DNA of 64,000 bases from Brevibacillus aydinogluensis (GTDB lineage: Bacteria > Bacillota > Bacilli > Brevibacillales > Brevibacillaceae): NCBI RefSeq assembly GCF_031954365.1, contig NZ_JAUSVZ010000018.1. One strand, written 5' to 3'. The notes under the pieces were generated by a model that did no database searches, was not told the DNA's origin, and saw only the letters and a program-made list of their open reading frames with translations. Positions 7,960 to 14,210 of the stretch are shown piece after piece (position 1 is the stretch's first letter; each line of letters starts with the position of its first letter). The position numbers and the translations under genes were made by a program.

Positions 7960-9864
7960 ATGAGCACACGGCTTGGCATTTGCCTGGACGGAGAACTGGC
8001 GGAGTTGGCGGCGGGTGTGGAAGCGCTTGGCGGGCAGCTGGGCGTGTATCTCGCGCCGGACGGCATACCCGTTCGCGCAATCCGCACGCCGGGTGACTTG
8101 ACGGTATCGTGGGAAAACGGACGGGGCGAGATTCGCTACGATCAGCCGATTCACTTCTTCCGCGGTCTTGGCCTGCTCGCAGAGGCTTTGCGGGAGGGTC
8201 CAACCAGGCCGGTCCGGATACGGGAGGAACCCCAGTTTGCCATGAATGGCGTGATGGTGGACACGTCGCGCAATGCCGTGCCGACCGTGGACAGCGTGAA
8301 AACGCTGCTGCGGCACATGGCAGTCATGGGCCTGAATGTGCTGATGCTGTACACGGAAGACACGTACACTGTCGACAGCCAACCCTACTTCGGCTACATG
8401 CGCGGCCGGTACTCGCACCGGGAACTACGGGAGATCGACGATTACGCCCATCAGTTTGGCATAGAGGTCATCCCGTGCATCCAGACCCTGGCTCACCTGG
8501 AGACGTTTTTAAAGTGGAAGGCGGCTGACGGACTGCGGGACACGTCGGACGTGCTGTTGGCGGGGGACGAGCGAACCTATCAATTTGTCGAAGAGATGAT
8601 CACGGCAGCCTCCAGGCCGTTTCGCAGCAAGAACATTCACATCGGGATGGACGAAGCGCACGGGCTGGGGAGAGGGAGGTATCTAGACCTGCACGGGTAC
8701 CGGTCCCGGTTTGACATCATGACGCAGCACTTGAACAGCGTGCTGGCGATTACGCGCAGACTGGGGCTTACGCCGATGATCTGGAGCGACATGTACATCC
8801 GGATCGGGTCAAAGACAGGTGACTATTACGATGAGGCCGCCGTCATCCCTGAAGACGTGATCGCCGGCATGCCGCAGGACGTCAGGTATGTCTACTGGGA
8901 CTACTACCACACCGACCCGGCCTTTTACGAGAAGTACATTCGTCTGCACAAGCAGTTCGGCTCCCCGCCCGTCTTTGCCGGGGGAATCTGGACGTTTTCC
9001 GGGATCGGGACCCATTACGAGAAAACGTTCCTCGCCACCAACGCAGCGCTTGAGGCGTGCAAGCGGGAGGGGATCAGGGATGTGTTTGCCACGATCTGGA
9101 TGGACGACGGAGGGGAGAATCACCTGTTTTCCAGCCTGCTCGGCCTGCAGCTGTTTGCCGAACACGGCTACGCCCGGCAGTTGGACGAGGGCAAGCTGAA
9201 CAGGCGATTTCGCTTTTGCACGGGCGCCGATCCCGATGCGTTCAGGCTGCTCGGCTCGATTGACACGCCCCCCGGTGCCGAGTGGCGGCAGCCGCTGGAG
9301 CCGGACAATCCCGGCCGGTACCTGCTCTGGCAGGACGTCTTGCTTGGTCTGTTTGACCGGCACGTGGAGGGGCGGGACGTCGCTTCCCATTATCGCTGGC
9401 TGGCCGGTGCGCTGGCAGAGGCGGCGCGGAAAAACGAGGCGTGGCGGCACGTATTTGAGGTGCCGGTCAGGCTGTGTGAAGTCTTGAGCGTGAAAAGCGA
9501 GATCGGCATCAGGCTGAAGCGCTCGTACGAGGAAAACAGGCGGGATCAGCTGGAGCAGCTGTGCACCCGCGATCTGCCCGAACTGCACCGGCGCGTCGAT
9601 GAACTGCGGCAGGTGCATCGCGATCAGTGGCATCGCATCTACAAGCCGTTTGGCTGGGAGGTGCTGGATATCCGCTACGGCGGACTGCTTGCGCGGATTG
9701 ACACAACGATCCGGCGCGTCACGGACTATCTGCAGGGAACGATCGAACGAATCGAGGAACTGGAAGCGGAGCGACTGTTCTTTGACGGCCGAAAGAGAGC
9801 GGACGCGGAGGGGATGGGCCGCTGCAATCGCTACCGGCACATCTGCACAGCCAACGTGTTATAG
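7960..9864 (+). CDS. Glycoside hydrolase family 20 beta-N-acetylhexosaminidase-like protein
   Basis: A 634-aa protein. The N-terminal 90 residues resemble the GH20b accessory domain; the TIM barrel starts near FAMNGVMVDTSRNAVP. The GH20 catalytic Asp-Glu pair is in HIGMDEAHGLG (D231, E232), where the acetamido group of the substrate assists catalysis. No signal peptide, so probably cytoplasmic and acting on imported oligosaccharides. The last 150 residues are helical and charged, as in Hex1-type intracellular enzymes. It is the last gene of the cluster; no T-rich terminator on this strand follows. Exact bond cleaved is unknown. Confidence 0.85.
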   Translation: MSTRLGICLDGELAELAAGVEALGGQLGVYLAPDGIPVRAIRTPGDLTVSWENGRGEIRYDQPIHFFRGLGLLAEALREGPTRPVRIREEPQFAMNGVMVDTSRNAVPTVDSVKTLLRHMAVMGLNVLMLYTEDTYTVDSQPYFGYMRGRYSHRELREIDDYAHQFGIEVIPCIQTLAHLETFLKWKAADGLRDTSDVLLAGDERTYQFVEEMITAASRPFRSKNIHIGMDEAHGLGRGRYLDLHGYRSRFDIMTQHLNSVLAITRRLGLTPMIWSDMYIRIGSKTGDYYDEAAVIPEDVIAGMPQDVRYVYWDYYHTDPAFYEKYIRLHKQFGSPPVFAGGIWTFSGIGTHYEKTFLATNAALEACKREGIRDVFATIWMDDGGENHLFSSLLGLQLFAEHGYARQLDEGKLNRRFRFCTGADPDAFRLLGSIDTPPGAEWRQPLEPDNPGRYLLWQDVLLGLFDRHVEGRDVASHYRWLAGALAEAARKNEAWRHVFEVPVRLCEVLSVKSEIGIRLKRSYEENRRDQLEQLCTRDLPELHRRVDELRQVHRDQWHRIYKPFGWEVLDIRYGGLLARIDTTIRRVTDYLQGTIERIEELEAERLFFDGRKRADAEGMGRCNRYRHICTANVL

Positions 9865-9876
9865 GTTTATAGGAGA

Positions 9877-9916
9877 GAAAAAACACAAGCCCGGGCGGGA
9901 CAGCTCGGGCTTGTGT
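9877..9916 (-). terminator. Terminator of the leftward membrane protein/XRE pair
   Basis: An 11-bp perfect stem, ACACAAGCCCG (9883-9893) with CGGGCTTGTGT (9906-9916). The T tract exists only on the minus strand (AAAAAA at 9878-9883 on the plus strand), so it ends leftward transcription, though the hairpin could also slow the rightward operon. Confidence 0.8.
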
Positions 9917-9935
9917 GCGTTGGGGAGATTTCCTT

Positions 9936-10331
9936 TCAGCGGTACTGCCTGGACACGATCCATTCCGTAAAGGGTAAAACGATCATCGCGAAGCAGGTGA
10001 CCACAATCAGCGCCATGTTTTCCCGGTCGAACGCCCATTTTTCCACGGCGAGCGCAGCGAGCAGCAGGCCGATGAGGATAAAGTAACTAATTTTGGCGCT
10101 TTTCATCGTGATATACCGACCCAGTTCTTCATCCTGGGCTGGGCCGTCGCCCTCTTCAGGCGATCCCCAGGTGATTGCGGTAAAAAACGAACCGAGCAGA
10201 ACAGCCGTGGGCATCAACTCATTGAAGCCGACGGGTTGGCCCATCAGCAACTTATATGCGGTAAACCCCGCAATGATGACAGTGGCCGTTCCGATTATTG
10301 CGGCACCCCATATCCGTGTCGTCATCTTCAT
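9936..10331 (-). CDS. Small four-helix membrane protein, function unknown
   Basis: A 131-aa protein with four predicted membrane segments (residues about 8-28, 40-56, 79-97 and 105-122) and a charged loop between the second and third (SPEEGDGPAQDEELGRYI). Start ATG 10331 lies behind AAGGAGGAG. It is encoded 14 bases after the XRE regulator gene on the same strand; many Firmicute genomes pair a 60-70 aa XRE repressor with a membrane protein of this kind. I do not recognise a function. It may be the regulator's signal partner or its main target. Confidence 0.75.
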   Translation of the reverse strand: MKMTTRIWGAAIIGTATVIIAGFTAYKLLMGQPVGFNELMPTAVLLGSFFTAITWGSPEEGDGPAQDEELGRYITMKSAKISYFILIGLLLAALAVEKWAFDRENMALIVVTCFAMIVLPFTEWIVSRQYR

Positions 10332-10345
10332 CTTACATCTCCTCC

Positions 10346-10534
10346 TTACGCGTGAAACAATTCGTCGACTGTCACTCCAAGCGCGCGGGCAAGCTGAAAC
10401 GCCAACTTGAGGCTGGGATCGTACTTGTTGTTTTCAATGGCGTTGATGGTCTGCCGGGAGACGCCGCACATCTTGGCCAGTTCTTCCTGGGAGATGTTAT
10501 TCAGCTTGCGCAGCTGCTTGATCTTGTTTTCCAT
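10346..10534 (-). CDS. Small XRE-family transcriptional regulator
   Basis: A 62-aa protein that is almost entirely one helix-turn-helix domain (ISQEELAKMCGVSRQTINAIE, about residues 14-34), ending VTVDELFHA as in the YozG/YgzD-type minimal XRE repressors. ATG 10534 has a TGGAGAG site seven bases upstream; the frame extends to 10612 but the extra codons overlap a palindrome and lack a ribosome-binding site. Two copies of ATGTMAAA-N4-TTTTACAT lie upstream (10556-10575 and 10602-10621), the second over a TTGACA, so self-repression is likely. Confidence 0.85.
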   Translation of the reverse strand: MENKIKQLRKLNNISQEELAKMCGVSRQTINAIENNKYDPSLKLAFQLARALGVTVDELFHA

Positions 10535-10555
10535 GGCGGTCTCTCCATTGGGGAA

Positions 10556-10621
10556 ATGTAAAAGATGTTTTACATATACAGCGTACCAATCATATGGAAA
10601 AATGTCAAACATGTTTTACAT
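10556..10621 (-). promoter_or_regulatory. Twin palindromic operators and -35 box of the XRE gene
   Basis: Palindrome 1 (10556-10575) is ATGTAAAA-gatg-TTTTACAT, perfect in its arms. Palindrome 2 (10602-10621) is ATGTCAAA-catg-TTTTACAT with one mismatch. Their starts are 46 bases apart. The minus strand carries TTGACA at 10608-10603 inside palindrome 2; 17 bases on is a poor -10 (TACGCT). The geometry fits autorepression by the 62-aa regulator. Confidence 0.6.
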
Positions 10622-10633
10622 ACGCGTTTTTAT

Positions 10634-10648
10634 TTAAAATAATTATAA
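10634..10648. promoter_or_regulatory. PerR-like box 1
   Basis: TTAAAATAATTATAA matches the Bacillus PerR consensus TTATAATNATTATAA at 13 of 14 defined bases. It ends seven bases before the -35 of the peroxide-defence operon. PerR is known to repress ahpCF and katA in Bacillus. Confidence 0.6.
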
Positions 10649-10655
10649 ATAGATA

Positions 10656-10683
10656 TTGACTTTCATTTTGTATCAAGTATAAT
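10656..10683 (+). promoter_or_regulatory. Promoter of the flavoprotein-glutaredoxin-peroxiredoxin operon
   Basis: TTGACT (10656-10661) and TATAAT (10678-10683) with a 16-base spacer, in an AT-rich stretch unlike the GC-rich surroundings. It sits between the two PerR-like boxes. Confidence 0.75.
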
Positions 10684-10699
10684 AATAACTGTTCCTAGT

Positions 10700-10714
10700 T
10701 GATAATTATTTTAA
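10700..10714. promoter_or_regulatory. PerR-like box 2
   Basis: TGATAATTATTTTAA matches the PerR consensus at 12 of 14 defined bases and lies just downstream of the predicted transcription start, 66 bases from box 1. Confidence 0.5.
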
Positions 10715-10743
10715 TTTGATTTGGGAAAGAGGGGGGAGCTGGA

Positions 10744-11667
10744 ATGTACGATGTGATTGTGATCGGCGCAGGTCCGGCAGGCACATCCGCAGCCATCTAT
10801 ACGGCGAGGGGCAACCTGAAGACACTGGTGATCGACAAAGCGCCCGGCACCGGCGCACTTGCCCTGACCCATAAGATCGCCAACTACCCTGGCGTGGAAG
10901 GCGAGCTGACGGGTAAAGAACTGCTGGACAAAATGAATCGGCAGGCCAAGAGCTTTGGCGCCGAGTTCCTGCAGACGACGATTACGGCCGTGGATGTGGA
11001 GGACGAGGTGAAACGCATCTACACCGCGCACGGTACGTTTGAAGCCAAAGCGGTGATTGTCGCCACCGGCTCCAAGGGACGCAACCGCATGCTGCCCGGC
11101 GAGGAACGCCTGTTGGGCAGAGGTGTCAGCACCTGCGCCACCTGCGACGGCGCGTTTTACCAAGGGAAGCACGTCGCGGTCATCGGCGACACGGAAGAGG
11201 CGCTGGAAGAAGCCATGGCGCTGACCAAATTTGCCGGCAAGATCACCTTCATCATCCCGCGCGGCGACCTGCAGGGCGTAGACGAGATGCCGGAGCTGCC
11301 CAATACGGAGGTAATGTTCCGCACACGTCCGCTGGAGATCGTCGGCGAACAGAAGGTGGAAGGCGTCCGCATCCGGCGGCCGGACGGCGCAGAGGAGCTG
11401 CTGTCTGTCGACGGCGTGTTCATCTTCCTGTCGGGCAGCAAACCAGGCACCGATTTTCTCGAGGATCAGGTCCCGCTGGATGAAGAAGGGTACATGATTC
11501 TCGACGAGTACATGCAGTCTGCCGTACCGGGTGTGTTTGGCGCCGGCGAAGTGCGGAAAACACCGGTCAAGCAGGCGGTCGTTGCAGCCGCTGACGGCGC
11601 CATCGCGGCGATGGCTGCCGACAAGTACATCAACAAGCGGTCCAAAATCGTACCACAGTACAAATAA
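10744..11667 (+). CDS. Thioredoxin reductase-like flavoprotein with atypical NAD(P) site
   Basis: A 307-aa protein with the thioredoxin reductase layout: FAD-binding GAGPAG (residues 8-13), redox disulfide CATC (131-134) and a C-terminal FAD segment (GVFGAGEV). The usual pyridine-nucleotide motif GGGxSAxEEA is replaced by GDTEEALEEA (148-157) and the NADPH-binding HRRxxxR by IPRGDLQ (171-177). It probably does not use NADPH in the standard way. The next genes encode a glutaredoxin-like protein and a peroxiredoxin, the same trio as the Clostridium pasteurianum Cp34/Cp9/AhpC pathway, in which a TrxR-like protein uses NADH. I infer it feeds electrons to the peroxiredoxin through the glutaredoxin. 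Confidence 0.8.
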   Translation: MYDVIVIGAGPAGTSAAIYTARGNLKTLVIDKAPGTGALALTHKIANYPGVEGELTGKELLDKMNRQAKSFGAEFLQTTITAVDVEDEVKRIYTAHGTFEAKAVIVATGSKGRNRMLPGEERLLGRGVSTCATCDGAFYQGKHVAVIGDTEEALEEAMALTKFAGKITFIIPRGDLQGVDEMPELPNTEVMFRTRPLEIVGEQKVEGVRIRRPDGAEELLSVDGVFIFLSGSKPGTDFLEDQVPLDEEGYMILDEYMQSAVPGVFGAGEVRKTPVKQAVVAAADGAIAAMAADKYINKRSKIVPQYK

Positions 11668-11698
11668 GCATTCCAAAGAGAAGAGGAGCGATCATTTC

Positions 11699-11947
11699 AT
11701 GGCACAAGCAATCGTGTATTCCAGCACCAACTGCGGCTTCTGCAAGCAGTTGAAATCCTATCTGGAGGAGCAAAACATCGCGTACGAAGAGCGCAACATT
11801 GACGAAAACGAGGCGTATCGCGAGGAGCTGGGACGTCTGGGCGTGATGTCCGTGCCGCTGACGCTGATCGGCGACAAGCAGATTCTCGGATTTAACCCGA
11901 ACCGCATCAAAAAAGCGCTGGCCAGCCTGGAAGAACAGGCCCAGTAA
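11699..11947 (+). CDS. Glutaredoxin-like redox protein
   Basis: An 82-aa glutaredoxin/NrdH-fold protein with active site CGFC (C12, C15), cis-proline segment MSVPLTLIG (residues 50-58) and the C-terminal ILGFNPNRI helix. ATG 11699 is preceded by AGAGGAG. It is the presumed electron shuttle between the upstream flavoprotein and the downstream peroxiredoxin, equivalent to Cp9 of Clostridium pasteurianum or the N-terminal domain of AhpF. Being too small and lacking a full glutathione site, it is unlikely to be a classical glutathione-dependent enzyme; Firmicutes of this group usually use bacillithiol. Confidence 0.85.
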   Translation: MAQAIVYSSTNCGFCKQLKSYLEEQNIAYEERNIDENEAYREELGRLGVMSVPLTLIGDKQILGFNPNRIKKALASLEEQAQ

Positions 11948-11982
11948 CCCAATACCCATACCCGGAGAGGAGAGACATCATC

Positions 11983-12546
11983 ATGACAACGAACGTGACA
12001 GCACCGCAAGTGGAACTGAAAGTAGGCAAACCGGCCCCCGATTTTAACATGCTGACGACGAAAAACCTGGAGACGCTGGAAGAGCGCGTCACCCTGGCCG
12101 ATTACAAAGGAAAGTGGCTCGTTCTGTTCTTCTGGCCGTTTGACTTTACCTTTGTCTGCCCGACGGAAGTGACCGCGTTCAGCGATCACCTGGACGAATT
12201 CCACGACCTGGATTGCGAAGTGTTGGGCGTGTCGACGGACAGCGTCTATACGCACCGCGCCTGGATTCAAACGCCGCGCGACCAAAACGGCATCGGGCCC
12301 GTGAAGTTCCCGCTGGCCAGCGACTTTACCAAGGAGACGGCCCGGGCTTACGGCGTGCTTGACGAAGAAACCGGCGCGGCCCATCGCGGTCTGTTCATCA
12401 TCGACCCGGAAGGTGTGCTGCGCTACCAGGTCGTGACGGACATGAATGTCGGCCGCAGCGTCGACGAAACGCTCCGCGTGCTGCAGGCACTGCAGGCGGG
12501 CGGTCTCTGCCCGGCCAACTGGAAGCCCGGCATGAAGACATTGTAA
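11983..12546 (+). CDS. Two-cysteine peroxiredoxin (AhpC/TSA family)
   Basis: A 187-aa typical 2-Cys peroxiredoxin. The peroxidatic cysteine C59 is in FTFVCPTE, and the resolving cysteine C176 is in GGLCPANW near the C-terminus. It reduces hydrogen peroxide and organic hydroperoxides. No AhpF is encoded nearby; the two upstream genes very likely reduce it instead. It is the third gene of the unit driven from the promoter at 10656. No T-rich terminator follows directly. Confidence 0.92.
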   Translation: MTTNVTAPQVELKVGKPAPDFNMLTTKNLETLEERVTLADYKGKWLVLFFWPFDFTFVCPTEVTAFSDHLDEFHDLDCEVLGVSTDSVYTHRAWIQTPRDQNGIGPVKFPLASDFTKETARAYGVLDEETGAAHRGLFIIDPEGVLRYQVVTDMNVGRSVDETLRVLQALQAGGLCPANWKPGMKTL

Positions 12547-12591
12547 ATTGTAATCAGAGGTTTTTGGTGCGCACGATCGCCGGTTCTGCGG

Positions 12592-12597
12592 TACAAT
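12592..12597 (+). promoter_or_regulatory. Candidate -10 box of the 187-aa unknown gene
   Basis: TACAAT at 12592-12597 stands just before a short leader and AGGAAGAGG (12616-12624). No convincing -35 at 16-18 bases. Its position makes an ATG at 12596 an unlikely start. Confidence 0.35.
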
Positions 12598-12634
12598 GAA
12601 AGCACGAGAAACCACAGGAAGAGGCGACGTGACG

Positions 12635-13183
12635 ATGCGGGATGTCAAACATCGCTACCGGGGGCTGCCGCCCCGCACGCCGGAGATGCTGTACAACATC
12701 GTGCGCAAGTTTTACCGGGGAGCGGTCAGCCACTACGATCTAATCCAGGAGAAAAAGGCGGACGTCAGGGCAGCCTGGCTGCAAAGAGGGGAGAGCGGCA
12801 GCGACGCGGCACTGCGGCAGGCGATGACCACGCTGTTTCTGGAGTTTCACTTCTACGTCACCTGCTGGCTGCAAATAGAGATGGCTCTCTATCGGCTGGC
12901 GCGGCAGGACGAGCGTCAGGCGGAGGTAATGGAGCGCTTCCGCGATACGTTGGAAAAGCACGTAAAGGTGCGGGAGCTGCTGGATGAGACAGAGGCCTGC
13001 GTCCAGGTGCAGTGGCAGCATGACGGCCCTGGTCTGGCGTGCGTCGAGAGGGACGGATACACGTTTGGAGACGTGACATTTACCGTGGACGAGCAGAGCC
13101 TGCAAGACCTGCATGACTTGTATGCGGCGATCATGGCCGCAAGAGAAGCCCAACCCTCCGCTGCGCCGACCGTCTCCGGCTGA
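12635..13183 (+). CDS. Conserved-looking helical protein of unknown function
   Basis: A 182-aa soluble protein (from ATG 12635; GTG 12629 is an alternative) that I cannot assign. It starts with a basic stretch, has a long helical middle (FLEFHFYVTCWLQIEMALYRLARQ, about residues 66-89) and a second charged helix (VMERFRDTLEKHVKVRELL), then a beta-rich end (VERDGYTFGDVTFTVDEQSL). No signal or membrane segment, no metal motif. The start was set by AGGAAGAGG at 12616-12624. It is a single gene between the peroxide operon and a bidirectional terminator. Confidence 0.6.
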   Translation: MRDVKHRYRGLPPRTPEMLYNIVRKFYRGAVSHYDLIQEKKADVRAAWLQRGESGSDAALRQAMTTLFLEFHFYVTCWLQIEMALYRLARQDERQAEVMERFRDTLEKHVKVRELLDETEACVQVQWQHDGPGLACVERDGYTFGDVTFTVDEQSLQDLHDLYAAIMAAREAQPSAAPTVSG

Positions 13184-13227
13184 GGCAATCTGCCCGGCGC
13201 AGGACATGCTTGCAATCAACACGAAAA

Positions 13228-13264
13228 AACGTGACCGCCCGTTTTGGGACGGTCACGTTTTTCA
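13228..13264. terminator. Bidirectional terminator between convergent genes
   Basis: AACGTGACCG (13228-13237) pairs with CGGTCACGTT (13250-13259), flanked by A6 and T6 tracts, so it can stop both the rightward unknown gene and the leftward repeat-protein gene. Confidence 0.85.
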
Positions 13265-13285
13265 TGTAAGCCGGTTGTGCCGACA

Positions 13286-14050
13286 TCAGAAACTGCTCGG
13301 GAAGATGGAGCCAGTTTGCTGCGGAGCGGGCTGGCCTGCATTGAGGGCGCGCACTTCCTGCACATTGGTGCCGGCAAAGCCGGGTTGGAAAATGGCTTGG
13401 GCGCCGCCAAACGACGGGCTGATCGACTGTTGCGGCTGAGCCTGCTGCATGTACCCGCCGCCCAGGGATGCGGAATAGCCAACTTGGTTTTGCTGGCGCA
13501 CTTCCTGCACGTTGGTGCCGGCGAAGCCAGGTTGGAAAATGGCTTGGGCGCCGCCAAACGACGGGCTGATCGACTGCTGCGGCTGAGCCTGCTGCGCGTA
13601 CCCGCTGCTCAGGGATGCGGAATAGCCGCCTTGGTTCAGTTGGCGCACTTCCTGTACATTGGTGCCGGCAAAGCCGGGTTGAAACACGGCCTGCACACCG
13701 CCGCCAAACGACGGGCTGATCGTCTGCTGCGGCTGAGCTTGCTGCGCGTACCCGCCGCCCAGGAATGCGGAATAGCCGCCTTGGTTTTGCTGGCGGACTT
13801 CCTGTGCGTTAGTCCCGGCGAAACCGGGTTGGAAAATGGCTTGAGCGCTGCCGAACGAATGGCTGATCGGCTGCTGAGGTTGAGCTTGCTGCGCGTACCC
13901 GCCGCTCAGGGATGCGGAATAACCGCCTTGGTTCAGTTGGCGCACCTCCTGCACGTTGGTCCCGGCAAAACCAGGTTGAAACATGGCGCTGGCAGGGGCA
14001 CCGATGGACGGAAACTGCTGATATTGTTGGTTTTGTGTGAAGTGATTCAT
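13286..14050 (-). CDS. Glutamine-rich repeat protein, probable expanded gamma-type SASP or spore coat protein
   Basis: A 254-aa protein built from about four and a half copies of a 49-residue unit. Each holds FQPGFAGTNVQEVRQ(L/Q)NQ, a Tyr/Ser/Gly stretch (GGYSASLSGGYAQQAQPQQ) and ISPSFGGAQAI. The TNVQEVRQQNQ core resembles TNAQQVRKQNQ of gamma-type small acid-soluble spore proteins (SspE), which are amino-acid stores in spores. Here there is no lysine and the protein is about three times SspE length. ATG 14050 follows AGGAGGTG. The four YheC/YheD genes and yheB next to it support a sporulation role. Coat protein is the alternative. Confidence 0.6.
   Translation of the reverse strand: MNHFTQNQQYQQFPSIGAPASAMFQPGFAGTNVQEVRQLNQGGYSASLSGGYAQQAQPQQPISHSFGSAQAIFQPGFAGTNAQEVRQQNQGGYSAFLGGGYAQQAQPQQTISPSFGGGVQAVFQPGFAGTNVQEVRQLNQGGYSASLSSGYAQQAQPQQSISPSFGGAQAIFQPGFAGTNVQEVRQQNQVGYSASLGGGYMQQAQPQQSISPSFGGAQAIFQPGFAGTNVQEVRALNAGQPAPQQTGSIFPSSF
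13371..13980 (-). repeat. 147-bp tandem repeat array inside the repeat-protein gene
   Basis: The CCGGC core of the FQPGFAGTN codons recurs at 13371, 13518, 13665, 13815 and 13962: spacings 147, 147, 150 and 147 bases. The 150 carries one extra glycine codon. The reading frame is kept throughout. Copies differ at scattered, mostly synonymous positions. Confidence 0.9.
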
Positions 14051-14177
14051 GTGTGTTTACACCTCCTGCCATTATCATTTCCAAGGATTAGAAGCTCATG
14101 CACGCAACGTCAATTCAAGAGAATTCTCATTTGGAAGAAAACGGATGCTCGGTACTATGCCTACAATTGCACATGGG

Positions 14178-14207
14178 TAAAAAACATGCCGGCCTCAATC
14201 AGCCGGC
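14178..14207 (-). terminator. Terminator of the YheC/YheD gene array
   Basis: On the minus strand, GCCGGC (14207-14202) pairs with GCCGGC (14193-14188), followed by ATGTTTTTTA. The stem is only six bases but GC-only, with a good T tract. Between it and the repeat-protein start (14051-14177) I see only the latter's ribosome-binding site and no clear promoter. Confidence 0.65.
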
Positions 14208-14210
14208 GAT

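Noticed and set aside
4992..8087. A 1031-codon minus-strand frame
   Set aside because: Antisense to the isomerase and heparinase genes, with no ribosome-binding site and shadow-like composition.
12596..12634. ATG 12596 as start of the unknown helical protein
   Set aside because: It overlaps a TACAAT -10-like box and has no ribosome-binding site; ATG 12635 behind AGGAAGAGG is better.
13371..13980. CRISPR array
   Set aside because: The 147-bp repeats are continuous, coding and lack short repeat/unique spacer structure.
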